Source of the DNA: Bradyrhizobium sp. CER78
GTDB taxonomy: Bacteria > Pseudomonadota > Alphaproteobacteria > Rhizobiales > Xanthobacteraceae
Assembly (NCBI RefSeq): GCF_029846235.1
Contig: NZ_JARVWP010000003.1
Span: forward strand, 496,001 to 560,000
DNA length: 64,000 nt
Direction of reading: 5' to 3'
The notes under the pieces were generated by a model. The model did no database searches and had not been told where the DNA came from. It was given only the letters and a program-made list of their open reading frames with translations. The position numbers were made by a program, and so were the translations under genes. Shown piece by piece: positions 33,713-42,843 of the stretch. Each line of letters opens with the position of its first letter. Within the stretch, counting starts at the first letter, position 1.

Positions 33713-35185
33713 ATGACCATCCATTTCCCGTTCCAGAACACCTATTCGGCGCTGCCGGCGAACTTTTTCGCTCGGGTCGCGCCGACCCCCGTGGCTGCCC
33801 CCCGGCTGATCAAGCTGAACCGGCGGCTCGCGGTCCAGCTCGGGCTGGATCCGGACCTGTTGTCGACGCCTGAAGGCGCCGAAATCCTCGCCGGCAAGCG
33901 CCTGCCTGACGGCGCCGACCCGATCGCCATGGCCTATGCCGGCCACCAGTTCGGGCACTTTGTTCCCCAGCTCGGCGACGGCCGCGCCATCCTGCTCGGC
34001 GAGGTCATCGACAAGGAGGGCGTCCGCCGCGACATCCAGCTCAAGGGATCAGGTCCCACCCCGTTCTCCCGCCGTGGCGATGGCCGCGCCGCGCTCGGCC
34101 CGGTGCTGCGCGAATACATCGTCAGCGAGGCCATGTTCGCCTTGGGCATTCCGACCACCCGCTCGCTCGCCGCCGTCGTCACCGGCGAGCCGGTGATGCG
34201 CGAGACCGCGCTGCCGGGCGCGGTCTTGACCCGCGTCGCCTCGAGCCACATCCGCGTCGGCACCTTCCAGTTCTTCGCTGCCCGCGGCGACACCGACGGC
34301 GTGCGCGCCCTCGCCGACCATGTCATTGCGAGGCACTATCCCGAGCTGAAGGATACCGCGCAGCCCTATCATGCACTGCTCGCCGGTGTCGTCGCGCGGC
34401 AGGCGTCGCTGGTCGCGCGTTGGCTCCTGGTCGGCTTCATCCACGGCGTGATGAACACCGACAACACCTCGATATCGGGCGAGACCATCGACTACGGCCC
34501 CTGCGCCTTCCTCGACGCCTACAACCCGGCGCAGGTGTTCTCCTCGATCGACGAGATGGGCCGCTACGCCTACGCCAACCAGCCGCGCATCGCGTTGTGG
34601 AATCTGACCCGGCTCGCCGAATGCCTGCTGCCGCTGTTCGACAGCGAGCAGGAGAAGGCCATCGAGCAGGCGCAGACGATCCTCGGCGAATTCCCGGAAA
34701 AGTTCACCGCGGCCTATCAGGCCGGGCTGCGCGCCAAGGTCGGCCTGTTCACCGCGCACGACGGTGACGAGGCACTGATCCAGGACCTGCTCGACGCGAT
34801 GGCCAAGAACGCGGCCGACTTTACCCTGACCTTCCGCCATCTCGGCAACGCCGCAGCCGACGACGCCGCCGACGTCCGCGCGCAGTTCACCGATCCCCCA
34901 GCGTTCGACGAATGGGCCGGCCGCTGGCGCGCGCGCCTCGCGCTGGAGCCGCAAAGTGCGGCCGAGCGCAAGGCGGCGATGGGCGCCGTCAATCCGGCGT
35001 TCATCCCGCGCAACCACCGCATCGAGGCGGTGATCCAGGCCGCCGTGAACAACGACGATTACGAGCCATTCGAGGAGTTGCTGACGGTGCTGGCAAAGCC
35101 GTTTGAGGAACAGCCGCAGTTCGCCGCCTACGCCGAGCCGCCGCTGCCCGAGCAGATGGTGACGCAGACATTCTGCGGGACGTGA
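33713..35185 (+). CDS. selO: SelO/YdiU family protein adenylyltransferase
   Basis: A 490-aa pseudokinase-fold enzyme that transfers AMP to Ser, Thr or Tyr of target proteins, acting in redox homeostasis. Family motifs visible are YAGHQFGHFVPQLGDGRA, QLKGSGPTPFSRRGDGRA, FIHGVMNTDN (catalytic region) and DYGPCAFLDAY. Length is typical of bacterial SelO. The bacterial protein normally lacks selenocysteine; here it ends TFCGT, so a C-terminal Cys is present at the position where the eukaryotic homologue has Sec. The ATG at 33713 begins MTIHFPFQN; upstream codons are not conserved in character. Confidence 0.93.
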   Translation: MTIHFPFQNTYSALPANFFARVAPTPVAAPRLIKLNRRLAVQLGLDPDLLSTPEGAEILAGKRLPDGADPIAMAYAGHQFGHFVPQLGDGRAILLGEVIDKEGVRRDIQLKGSGPTPFSRRGDGRAALGPVLREYIVSEAMFALGIPTTRSLAAVVTGEPVMRETALPGAVLTRVASSHIRVGTFQFFAARGDTDGVRALADHVIARHYPELKDTAQPYHALLAGVVARQASLVARWLLVGFIHGVMNTDNTSISGETIDYGPCAFLDAYNPAQVFSSIDEMGRYAYANQPRIALWNLTRLAECLLPLFDSEQEKAIEQAQTILGEFPEKFTAAYQAGLRAKVGLFTAHDGDEALIQDLLDAMAKNAADFTLTFRHLGNAAADDAADVRAQFTDPPAFDEWAGRWRARLALEPQSAAERKAAMGAVNPAFIPRNHRIEAVIQAAVNNDDYEPFEELLTVLAKPFEEQPQFAAYAEPPLPEQMVTQTFCGT

Positions 35186-35195
35186 GCCCTGCTTC

Positions 35196-35276
35196 GTAGG
35201 GCGGATTAGCAAAGCGTAATCCGCCGCACCGCTCGATCCGCAATGGCGGGTTACGCCTTCGGCTAACCCGCCCTAC
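35196..35276. repeat. Dispersed palindromic repeat (GTAGGGCGG type), second copy
   Basis: Begins GTAGGGCGGATTAGC and ends GGCTAACCCGCCCTAC, with GCGTAATCCGCC and GGCGGGTTACGCC internal. Related to the element at 26380-26466 with the halves exchanged. It lies between the convergent selO and MDR genes. Confidence 0.8.
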
Positions 35277-35280
35277 GCAC

Positions 35281-36270
35281 TCACACGGTCACCACGATCT
35301 TGCCGAACTGCGCATTCGACTCCAGGAAGCGATGCGCCTCCACGATCTCCTCGAACGGAAACGTCCGCGCGATGATCGGCTTCAGTGCGCCGTCCGCCAG
35401 CCCGTCGAGGACGAACGCCTTCGCCGCGGCGAGCCGCGCGGGATCCTGAACAATCTCGTGCACGCGGTAGCCGCGCAGGATCAGGCTCTTGCTCAGCACG
35501 GTGAACAGCGGAAACGGCGTCGGCTCGGGGCTGAGCCCGCCATACTCGATCAGGATGCCGCCATGCGCCATCGCCGCTGTCAGCGGCACGAAGACGGGGC
35601 CGCCGACCGGGTCGAGCACGACACGAACGCCGTCCGGGCCCGCAATCTGCTCCAGCCTTGATTGCAGGTCCTCCTCCGCGGACGCGATCACATGCGCGGC
35701 ACCGGCGTCGCGCAGCGCCTGCGCCTTGGCTGAGTTGCGCGTGACCGCGATCGGGATCGCGCCGATGCGATTGGCGATCTGGATCGCTGCGAGCCCGACG
35801 CTGCTCGATGCTGCCGTGATGACGGCGAACTCCCCGCGGCCAAGCTTTGCAATGTCGATCAGGGCGCCATACGCCGTGAGATATTGCATCCACACCGCGG
35901 CCGCCGTCTCGAACCCCAGCGCCGGCGGATGCTTGACGACCAGCTCGGCCGGAAACGCCGCGAGCTCGGCATAGGCCGGCCATCGCGCCATCGAGATCGG
36001 CGGCACGATGCTGACGGCATCCCCTGGCGCGAAATCAACGACGCCCTCACCGATCGCCGCGACAAGGCCGGCGGCTTCGAGGCCGAGGCCGGACGGCAAC
36101 GCCGGCGTCTCGATATAGGTCCCGCTGCGCATCAGGGCCTCGGCACGGTTCAGTCCGAGCGCCTTGATCCGGATCTGGACCTCGCCGCGCGCAGGCGGCG
36201 CGATCGCAAGCTCCTCGATGCGCAGCACCTCGGGACCACCAATTTGATGAAAGCGAACGACACGAGTCAC
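35281..36270 (-). CDS. Zinc-independent MDR-family quinone/alkene oxidoreductase
   Basis: A 329-aa medium-chain dehydrogenase/reductase. The N-terminal GroES-like part (VRFHQIGGPEVLRIEEL, PSGLGLEAAGLVAAIGEGV) and the NADP-binding part (ITAASSSVGLAAIQIANRIGA) are characteristic of quinone oxidoreductase-like members. No cluster of zinc-binding cysteines is present, so it is probably zinc-independent. The start is GTG at 36270. A divergent LysR regulator lies 101 bases away and likely controls it. Substrate unknown. Confidence 0.9.
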   Translation of the reverse strand: MTRVVRFHQIGGPEVLRIEELAIAPPARGEVQIRIKALGLNRAEALMRSGTYIETPALPSGLGLEAAGLVAAIGEGVVDFAPGDAVSIVPPISMARWPAYAELAAFPAELVVKHPPALGFETAAAVWMQYLTAYGALIDIAKLGRGEFAVITAASSSVGLAAIQIANRIGAIPIAVTRNSAKAQALRDAGAAHVIASAEEDLQSRLEQIAGPDGVRVVLDPVGGPVFVPLTAAMAHGGILIEYGGLSPEPTPFPLFTVLSKSLILRGYRVHEIVQDPARLAAAKAFVLDGLADGALKPIIARTFPFEEIVEAHRFLESNAQFGKIVVTV

Positions 36271-36342
36271 AGGCAACACTCCAAAACAGTTGAATTGAAT
36301 GGAGCTATGCCAAGGCCAATTCGGCGGATAAATCATCCCGCA

Positions 36343-36354
36343 GACTGAACAGTC
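36343..36354. promoter_or_regulatory. Candidate LysR-type operator
   Basis: The 12-bp palindrome GACTG-AA-CAGTC lies 18 bases upstream of the LysR start in the divergent intergenic region. An autoregulatory role is inference, and short palindromes occur by chance. Confidence 0.3.
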
Positions 36355-36371
36355 AAAACCGGGAGTTTCGA

Positions 36372-37274
36372 ATGATGGACCGCCTGACCAGCATGGCCGT
36401 CTTTCTCAGGGCGGTCGATCTCGGCTCCTTCGCCGCCGCTGCGGAGGCGCTCGAGATGTCCGGCCCGATGGTCGGCAAGCATGTCAGCTTCCTCGAACAG
36501 CGGCTCGGCGTTCGCCTGATCCACCGCACCACACGGCGCCAAAGCCTGACTGAGTTCGGCCACGCCTATTACGAGCGCTGCCGCGCCGTGCTTGCCGAAG
36601 CGGAGGCCGCTGACGCCATCGCGGCCGACGCGTTGTCCGAACCGCGCGGCCGGCTCAAGGTGACCATGCCGGCACTGCTCGGCCGGCACTGCGTGGCGCC
36701 GCTGCTGCTCAAGCTCGCGCAGAAATATCCGGCGCTGGAGCTCGATCTTTCGTTCGGCGATCCGGTCGCCGATCTGATGGAGGGCGGCTACGACCTTGCG
36801 ATCAGAACTGGCGATCTCAGCGAGCAGGCCAGCGTGATCACGCGGCGCATCGCGCGCCAGCGCATGGTGGTGTGCGGCTCGCGCGCCTATCTGAAGGCCC
36901 ACGGCCGGCCGCGCACGCTCGACGAGCTCGGCCAGCACCAGGCGATCGTCTATCGCCGCCTGGGCCGCGCGCGCCCGTGGCTGTTCCCGCGCGACGGCGC
37001 GCCGCCGCGCGAGGTCTGGCCGGCCGGGCGGCTCAGGCTCGACGATCTCGAAGCGATCGCCGACGCCGTGGCGCGCGGCATGGGGTTGGCGTGGCTGCCC
37101 TCCTGGCTGGTGCGCGAACGCCTCGAGCGCGGCGCGCTGGTCCAGGTTCTCGGCAACGAAGGGGAACTGCCCTACGACTGCCACGCGCTGTGGCTGCCGA
37201 CGCCACGGCTGCCGCTGAAGGTTCGGCTTGCAGTGGACGCGCTCGCCGCCGCGCTGCCGAAGCTCGTGGCGTAG
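36372..37274 (+). CDS. LysR-family transcriptional regulator
   Basis: A 300-aa regulator. The N-terminal winged helix (MDRLTSMAVFLRAVDLGSFAAAAE, then IHRTTRRQSLTEFG) is typical, followed by two Rossmann-like effector subdomains (RGRLKVTMPALLG, later IADAVARGMGLAWLPSW). It is divergent from the MDR oxidoreductase gene and probably regulates it. Two consecutive ATG codons are present; the first is taken. Confidence 0.93.
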   Translation: MMDRLTSMAVFLRAVDLGSFAAAAEALEMSGPMVGKHVSFLEQRLGVRLIHRTTRRQSLTEFGHAYYERCRAVLAEAEAADAIAADALSEPRGRLKVTMPALLGRHCVAPLLLKLAQKYPALELDLSFGDPVADLMEGGYDLAIRTGDLSEQASVITRRIARQRMVVCGSRAYLKAHGRPRTLDELGQHQAIVYRRLGRARPWLFPRDGAPPREVWPAGRLRLDDLEAIADAVARGMGLAWLPSWLVRERLERGALVQVLGNEGELPYDCHALWLPTPRLPLKVRLAVDALAAALPKLVA

Positions 37275-37391
37275 CGCCACGCTCCTGATTTGTTTGCAAC
37301 GATTTCACGCGCTCATCGTTGGCCGGACAGCGTGGAACGTGCGGCCTCGTTCGATCGAGGTTCCGTTCCGCAGAGATCATGGAGCGCCAGC

Positions 37392-37604
37392 ATGGGCCAG
37401 AACGACCTGAAAACTGACGACCTGAAAACCGCGATCGCGCGCAGCAATCCGAACGGCATCGAGCCGCCATTTTCCGAGGACGATCTGCAGCGCCAGCAGC
37501 TGGGGCCACGCGGCGTGCCGGGAGCGCCGGATCCGGCGAAAATGACTCCGCAGCGCGCGAAGAAGACGCCGACCAATCCCGATCGCGGCGGCCATACCAC
37601 GTAA
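37392..37604 (+). CDS. Small disordered protein upstream of orphan nuoB (70 aa)
   Basis: A 70-aa hydrophilic protein starting [20 protein letters not shown] and ending [11 protein letters not shown], rich in Asp, Pro, Lys and Gln, with no hydrophobic core, so it is probably unstructured. It ends 17 bases before nuoB, suggesting co-transcription. No known family. The DLKT-x-DLKT stretch also appears in the leader frame of cspA at 44275. Confidence 0.5.
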   Translation: MGQNDLKTDDLKTAIARSNPNGIEPPFSEDDLQRQQLGPRGVPGAPDPAKMTPQRAKKTPTNPDRGGHTT

Positions 37605-37621
37605 CGCGCGGAGGAACCGCG

Positions 37622-38131
37622 ATGGCGATAGCAGAATACCAGACCTGGTTCGAGGACCGCCGTTACGAGCTTGGCGACCGCGGCTATTTCGTCGCCCCGT
37701 TCGACGATCTCGTGACCTGGGCACGCTCGGGATCGATGATGTGGATGACGTTCGGGCTCGCCTGCTGTGCGATCGAGCAGATGCAGGTGTCGATGCCGCG
37801 CTACGACGTGGAACGCTTCGGTGCCGCTCCGCGCGCTTCGCCGCGGCAGTCGGACGTCATGATCGTCTCGGGGACGCTATGCAACAAGATGGCCCCCGCC
37901 TTGCGCAAGGTCTACGACCAGATGCCGGAACCGCGCTATGTCATCTCGATGGGCTCCTGCGCCAATGGCGGCGGCTATTATCACTACTCGTACTCGGTCG
38001 TGCGTGGCTGCGACCGCATCGTGCCGGTGGATGTCTATGTCCCGGGCTGCCCGCCGACCGCAGAGGCGCTGCTGTACGGCATTCTGTTGCTCCAGAAGAA
38101 GATTCGCCGCGCCGGCACGATCGAACGATGA
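37622..38131 (+). CDS. nuoB: Orphan NADH-quinone oxidoreductase subunit B (NuoB paralog)
   Basis: A 169-aa [4Fe-4S] subunit of the complex I family. [11 protein letters not shown] (Cys48-Cys49), [13 protein letters not shown] (Cys113) and [11 protein letters not shown] (Cys143) supply all four ligands of the N2 cluster. In complex I this cluster delivers electrons to quinone. No other nuo genes are present, so this is a second or isolated copy. It is preceded by a small disordered protein and followed by a DUF892 ferritin-like gene. It could replace the main NuoB under some condition or serve a different hydrogenase-like complex; neither is shown. Confidence 0.92.
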   Translation: MAIAEYQTWFEDRRYELGDRGYFVAPFDDLVTWARSGSMMWMTFGLACCAIEQMQVSMPRYDVERFGAAPRASPRQSDVMIVSGTLCNKMAPALRKVYDQMPEPRYVISMGSCANGGGYYHYSYSVVRGCDRIVPVDVYVPGCPPTAEALLYGILLLQKKIRRAGTIER

Positions 38132-38196
38132 CCCGATCCGGTGGACGGCGCCCTGAACGGCGCTCGCGCGCCGCGACAAGCGAGAAAGGTTTCAAC

Positions 38197-38691
38197 ATGA
38201 AGATCACGAGCTTCAAGGACATGTATGTCGCCGAGCTCCAGGAACTCTGCAGCGTCGAAGACCAGCTCGCCGTAGCGCTGGCGCGGATGGCGGAGATCGC
38301 CGCGCATCCGTCGCTCAAGGATGCGTTCGGCCGCCATCACCGCGAGACCATCGTGCAGGGCGAACGGCTGAAATCGCTGCTGCGCATGCATGGCGGCGAT
38401 CCGCTGGAGCACACCGACCAGGCGATGCAGGCGCTGATCCGCGAGACCGCGAAAATGGTTTCGCTGCTGCCCGACGACAATCTGCGCGATGCCGGCCTCC
38501 TCGCCTCGGCGCAGAAGCTCGAGCACTATGAGATTGCCGCCTATGGCAGCGCGGCGGCCCTCGCCGGCCAGCTCAATCTGCGCGACGACCAGCGGCTGCT
38601 ACACGACAGTCTGGAAGAAGAGCGGCACTGCGACACGCTGCTGACGGCGCTCGCCAAGGGCGAGATCAATCAGGACGCGCTGGCCGCGTAA
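38197..38691 (+). CDS. DUF892 (YciE-like) ferritin-fold protein
   Basis: A 164-aa four-helix protein. ITSFKDMYVAELQELCSVEDQLA opens the family pattern, and EHYEIAAYGSAAALA and HDSLEEERHCDTLL carry the conserved Glu/His residues of a di-iron-like site. YciE/DUF892 proteins are stress-induced in several bacteria. It begins 65 bases after nuoB, with AGAAAGG upstream of the ATG. Confidence 0.88.
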   Translation: MKITSFKDMYVAELQELCSVEDQLAVALARMAEIAAHPSLKDAFGRHHRETIVQGERLKSLLRMHGGDPLEHTDQAMQALIRETAKMVSLLPDDNLRDAGLLASAQKLEHYEIAAYGSAAALAGQLNLRDDQRLLHDSLEEERHCDTLLTALAKGEINQDALAA

Positions 38692-38828
38692 GGCGCGGAT
38701 CTGCCCTCATGTGAGCGTTAACTCACCCTGCACCATGCCGGGAGGCTCGCGGCGGTAACCATAAGGCTTAACAGCGCGTCAACGCTCCCCCAACAAGTCT
38801 AACTGTTTCTGATGGGGGAGAACGGCCC

Positions 38829-38939
38829 GTGGACGCATTCGCATTCGAATTTATGGGATTGGCGATGATCGCGCTGTGTCTCGTCGTGCTGGCGATGCCT
38901 GCGGCGCGCCGGCCGTCGAAGAACATCCGCTACGAGTGA
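38829..38939 (+). CDS. Very small membrane protein candidate (36 aa)
   Basis: A 36-aa frame with a GTG start and a strong GGGGGAG ribosome site 9 bases upstream. One hydrophobic helix (about residues 9-24: MGLAMIALCLVVLAMP) is followed by a short basic tail (ARRPSKNIRYE). The combination of ribosome site, membrane span and basic tail makes it plausible. Nothing is known of its function. Confidence 0.5.
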   Translation: MDAFAFEFMGLAMIALCLVVLAMPAARRPSKNIRYE

Positions 38940-39085
38940 GCCATCGCGACGGCCACGGTGTTCGTCGCACGGCGCCCGTCCATCTCGCTGTAACCGGATA
39001 ATATCGCGCTCAGGCGTCACCAAAACGCGATATCCTTGCCCTGATGAGTCCTGACGCGGGACGCAAGCCAGGGAATTGACGGCGC

Positions 39086-40300
39086 TTGAACGAGACCGAC
39101 GTCCAGCACTCCGACACGACGCCCTCCGCCGCGCATTCGCCGCGCGAGGTGCTGCTGATTTTCCTCAAGCTCGGCGTGACCTGCTTCGGCGGTCCGATCG
39201 CCCATATCGGCTATTTCCGCGACGAGTTCGTCACCCGCCGGCGCTGGCTTGACGAGCAGGCCTATGCCGATCTGGTCGCGCTCTGCCAATTCCTGCCCGG
39301 CCCCGCCAGCAGCCAGGTCGGCTTTTCGCTCGGCCTGATGCGCGCTGGCTATCTGGGCGCGCTGGCGGCCTGGACCGGGTTCACGCTGCCGTCGGCGATC
39401 GCGCTCGTGCTGTTCGCCTTTGGCGCGCGCGGATTGAGCGGCCCTACCGGCGCAGGCTTGGTGCATGGGCTCAAGCTCGTCGCGGTGGCGATCGTGGCGC
39501 AGGCGGTCTGGGGCATGGCGCGCTCGCTCTGCCCCGACCGTGAGCGCGCGTCGATCGCGACGGTGGCCGCGCTCATGATCCTCACAAGTTCGTCGTCGAT
39601 CGCGCAGATCGGCGCCATCATTCTGGGCGCTATCGCCGGGCTGTGGTTCTGCCGCGCACCACCGGCCAATGGTGTCACGCATATCGCGATGCCGGTGTCG
39701 CGCCGCGTTGGGATCGCCGCGCTGATCCTGTTCCTCGCCCTGCTGGTCGGACTGCCGCTCCTCGCCCGCGCATGGCCCGGCCTCGGCCTGTTCGAGGCCT
39801 TCTACCGCTCCGGTGCGCTGGTGTTCGGCGGTGGCCATGTCGTGCTGCCGCTGCTGCGCGAAGCGGTGGTGACGCCGGGCTGGATCGGCGACGATGCGTT
39901 CCTCACCGGCTATGGCGCCGCACAGGCCGTGCCGGGCCCGCTGTTCACCTTCGCTGCCTATCTCGGCGCCGTGATCGGCGGCGTACCGGGTGCGATCGTC
40001 GGCCTCGTCGGCATCTTCGCGCCGGGAATTCTCGTCCTGCTCGCAGCACTGCCGTTCTGGGATCAATTCCGCAAGCAGCCGGCGGCGCAGGCGATGATGC
40101 GCGGCGTCAACGCCGCCGTGGTCGGCATCCTCGGTGCCGCGCTCTATAATCCTGTGTGGACCAGCAGCGTGCAGCGTCCGCTCGATGTCGGCATCGCGTT
40201 GGCCGGTTTCGTGCTGCTCACGGCCTGGCGGGCGCCGCCGCTGGCGGTGGTCGTCCTGAGCGCGGTCGCCGGCGTCGCCACCGGGCTCGTGCAATCGTGA
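39086..40300 (+). CDS. chrA: Chromate transporter (ChrA, two-domain form)
   Basis: A 404-aa membrane protein of the CHR superfamily. Two homologous halves each contain an FGG signature: CFGGPIAHIGYF near residue 35 and FGGGHVVLPLL near 255. LPGPASSQ and VPGPLFT are the paired second motifs. Members export chromate or act on related oxyanions; actual resistance cannot be inferred without testing. TTG start at 39086. No chrB regulator is adjacent. Confidence 0.93.
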   Translation: MNETDVQHSDTTPSAAHSPREVLLIFLKLGVTCFGGPIAHIGYFRDEFVTRRRWLDEQAYADLVALCQFLPGPASSQVGFSLGLMRAGYLGALAAWTGFTLPSAIALVLFAFGARGLSGPTGAGLVHGLKLVAVAIVAQAVWGMARSLCPDRERASIATVAALMILTSSSSIAQIGAIILGAIAGLWFCRAPPANGVTHIAMPVSRRVGIAALILFLALLVGLPLLARAWPGLGLFEAFYRSGALVFGGGHVVLPLLREAVVTPGWIGDDAFLTGYGAAQAVPGPLFTFAAYLGAVIGGVPGAIVGLVGIFAPGILVLLAALPFWDQFRKQPAAQAMMRGVNAAVVGILGAALYNPVWTSSVQRPLDVGIALAGFVLLTAWRAPPLAVVVLSAVAGVATGLVQS

Positions 40301-40368
40301 ACGGCCCTCAACCGTTTCGCCGGCCGGATTAAGGACGCCTTCACGGCTGGCGGTCAAAATACCGGCAT

Positions 40369-41523
40369 ATGCCAAATGTTTCTAAACATGCGGATCCGAC
40401 CCGTGTTCCCGTGCTGGACCTGCTGCGGCTCGCCGCGGTCGGGGCCGTGATCCTGTATCATTACGGCTTCTGGGGCCCCGCATCGCACGGCGCGCAAATG
40501 GTGGCGTTGCCGTACCTCACCCCGGTCGCCCAGTACGGCTTCCTCGGCGTCCCCGTGTTCTTCGCGATCTCCGGCTTCGTCATCGCCTATTCGGCGGAAG
40601 GCCGCACGCCGGTCGGTTTCGCGATCGCCCGCTTCAGCCGGATCTATCCGACCTTCGTCATCTGCATGACGCTGACCTTCCTTGCGACCCTGCTGCTCGG
40701 CCACACTTGGTTCCAGGTGACGTCGGGGCAGTGGCTCGCCAACCTGTTCATCGCAGCGCCGATGCTCGGCCAGCCCTACATGGACGACGCCTACTGGTCG
40801 CTTGTGATCGAGGTCGTGTTCTACGCCTGGGTCGCGCTGCTGCTGGCCTGGGGCATCTTCCCGCGGCGGATCGACACCATCATCGTGGCGTGGATCGCGA
40901 TCACCTTCGCCAACGAGCTCACACTCGATGTTCCCCTGTTCGAGAAACTCTTCATGGCCGACGACAGCGGCTTCTTCGCCGTCGGGCTCCTGATCTATGA
41001 GCATTACCGCGGACGGCGCGACACCAGGCTCTACAGCCTGCTGACACTGGCGATGGGCACCGCGACGTTCCAGGCCGTGCACAAGCTGGAGCGGCTCGGC
41101 GTCCACACCCATGGCAGCTTCGATCCGCGCGTCGTCACCGCGATCTGCATCATCTCGCTCGCCATCGTGTTTGCCGCCACGCGTATCAAGTCGGTGCCGC
41201 TGCCGGACGGTCTGGTCAGGGCCATCGGCGGCATCACCTATCCGCTCTATCTGCTGCATCTGCAGCTCGGCTACGTGATCCTGCTGCTGATCACGCCAAC
41301 GCCGGACGCGTTCTCGACTGCGTTTGTCGTGGCATGCATGGTAGCACTTGCGTGGTTCGTCTGGCGTTTCCTCGAAGCTCCCGCGCATTATCGCGTCAGA
41401 GACAAGCTCACGCTGCTGGCCTCACGGTACGGATGGCCCTCGCGCATTCGCGCGGACGAACCGCGGATTGATCCGGGCAACATCGCCGCGTCGGTCGAGG
41501 CCGGACGAATCGCCAATCATTGA
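40369..41523 (+). CDS. Acyltransferase 3 (OafA/YrhL-type) membrane protein
   Basis: A 384-aa integral membrane O-acyltransferase with about ten helices. VLDLLRLAAVGAVILYHYGF carries the conserved Arg and the active-site His near its end, and GFLGVPVFFAISGFVIAYSA is typical. The family adds acetyl or other acyl groups to cell-surface sugars. It follows chrA by about 70 bases. Target polysaccharide unknown. Confidence 0.92.
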   Translation: MPNVSKHADPTRVPVLDLLRLAAVGAVILYHYGFWGPASHGAQMVALPYLTPVAQYGFLGVPVFFAISGFVIAYSAEGRTPVGFAIARFSRIYPTFVICMTLTFLATLLLGHTWFQVTSGQWLANLFIAAPMLGQPYMDDAYWSLVIEVVFYAWVALLLAWGIFPRRIDTIIVAWIAITFANELTLDVPLFEKLFMADDSGFFAVGLLIYEHYRGRRDTRLYSLLTLAMGTATFQAVHKLERLGVHTHGSFDPRVVTAICIISLAIVFAATRIKSVPLPDGLVRAIGGITYPLYLLHLQLGYVILLLITPTPDAFSTAFVVACMVALAWFVWRFLEAPAHYRVRDKLTLLASRYGWPSRIRADEPRIDPGNIAASVEAGRIANH

Positions 41524-41560
41524 TCCCGCCGCAGCGCAGGCGCTCGCAGCAACCTCCCTC

Positions 41561-41685
41561 GTCATTCCCCGGTGCGCAATTGCGCACCTGAGGGCTCGCG
41601 AAGCGAGAGCCCGGAATCCATTCATCCACGCGGTTTGCGGCCCAATGGATTCCGGGCTCAGCCCTTCGGGCTGCCCCGGAATGAC
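41561..41685. repeat. Dispersed palindromic element (GTCATTCCCCGG type)
   Basis: Ends GTCATTCCCCGG and CCCCGGAATGAC are inverted, and internal hairpins such as GGGCTCGCGAAGCGAGAGCCC and GCCCTTCGGGC are visible in shortened form. I recognise the type from Bradyrhizobium intergenic regions. It lies between convergent genes. Confidence 0.8.
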
Positions 41686-41781
41686 GGGAGGATGGAGGCG
41701 CGCCGCTATCACTGATATGCCCGGCGGCGCGCAACAGCGCATTGCGCCAGTCCAGCCGTTGCCAAGGCAATTCTTCGCCCC

Positions 41782-42480
41782 TCAGCGCCTCGCCCAGCGA
41801 TTGCTCGCCCATCCGGCGCAGAACACCGCATCGGCACTGTCGGGAATGGTCTGCGCGAACCATCGGTCGACGTCCGGCGAGGTCTGGGTCGTCGGCTCAT
41901 CGCGATAGCGCAGCTGGCCATAGGCGCCTCGCATCGCCATTGTCGCCTTCTCGATGGCCTGGCGCGGATACAGGATGGCAGCCAGGCTGAGACAGAGTTC
42001 GTCGAGATCGGCCCCATGCGTCTCGGCCGGAATGGCCGGCACGACACTTCGGCACTGCGCGCGGCCCAGGACGTAGATGACGGGATTTCGCGTCCGCCAG
42101 CACAGGCAGAATTCTGCGGGCGCCGCCGGGTCGCCGAACTCCGCCGCCATCGCGGTCTCGAACATCTGCTTGAAGAAGCCGCTGCCGCGATAGGTGTCCC
42201 GGACCGCGGTGCCTGACAGATAGATCACCGGCGTGCCGCCAACGGCCAGACGCTGGATGATCATGTAGGCCACGCATGCGCCGCCGTGATGACGCAGGAC
42301 GATGCCGTGGTCGGCCTTGAACGGCGAGTGCTGGCGCGACCAGAATCTCTCCGCCGTCAGCCAATTGGTTTCGATGATGCTGTTGATGTCGTCGAGCACG
42401 GCATCGCGGCGATGCTCCGGGACGTCAGAGGCGATCTGAAACAGCTCGCTGGTAACAGCCTCGGCTTGCGGCGAGATCAA
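41782..42480 (-). CDS. GNAT-like acyltransferase domain protein (232 aa)
   Basis: A 232-aa protein with a GNAT-like core: IVLRHHGGACVAYMIIQRL, then VIYLSGTAVRDTYRGSGFF, which places an Arg-Gly-x-Gly element where acetyl-CoA binds. The C-terminal third (FCLCWRTRNPVIYVLGRAQC, then helical) is less typical. No close named family is recognised. It is isolated, with a palindromic element after its stop. Confidence 0.6.
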   Translation of the reverse strand: MISPQAEAVTSELFQIASDVPEHRRDAVLDDINSIIETNWLTAERFWSRQHSPFKADHGIVLRHHGGACVAYMIIQRLAVGGTPVIYLSGTAVRDTYRGSGFFKQMFETAMAAEFGDPAAPAEFCLCWRTRNPVIYVLGRAQCRSVVPAIPAETHGADLDELCLSLAAILYPRQAIEKATMAMRGAYGQLRYRDEPTTQTSPDVDRWFAQTIPDSADAVFCAGWASNRWARR

Positions 42481-42721
42481 GGTGGCGGGTCCTTTCGTAA
42501 TTCGACTTCAGGTTGCTTGTGCAACGTACGGCACGCGTGGCCAGCCTGACTAGTCTGCGCTCCTGGTTGCTCCAATCGCCAATTCCCAATTTGCCCGACG
42601 GCGCAAATGATCGCAGCAACGCGAGCGCCCGATATCGACTGCCTCTGGAGTACTGGATCACCCGCTTTCGCCGGTGATGACATCGCGTGTTTGGGACCTT
42701 GAATCGAGAACCATCCCCACC

Positions 42722-42843
42722 GCCGTCCTGGCGCAAGCCAGGACCCATTACCCCAGATGCGAATTGCTGCACGATGCCGGGGCCTCGATCCCTACGACGA
42801 CCAAAACCGGCGGTTATGGGTCCCGGTTTTCGCCGGGACGACC
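42722..42843. repeat. Dispersed repeat fragment (GTCCTGGCGCAAGCCAGGAC type)
   Basis: GTCCTGGCGCAAGCCAGGAC is itself a hairpin, and GTCCCGGTTTTCGCCGGGAC near the right end is a second one. A short related fragment (GATCACCCGCTTTCGCCGG) lies at about 42658. The rest of the 528-base gap between 42480 and 43008 shows no gene. Confidence 0.6.

Noticed and set aside
38756..38773. CtrA-like half sites before the 36-aa frame
   Set aside because: GTAACCATAAGGCTTAAC has the wrong spacing (nine rather than seven bases) and only one full half-site.
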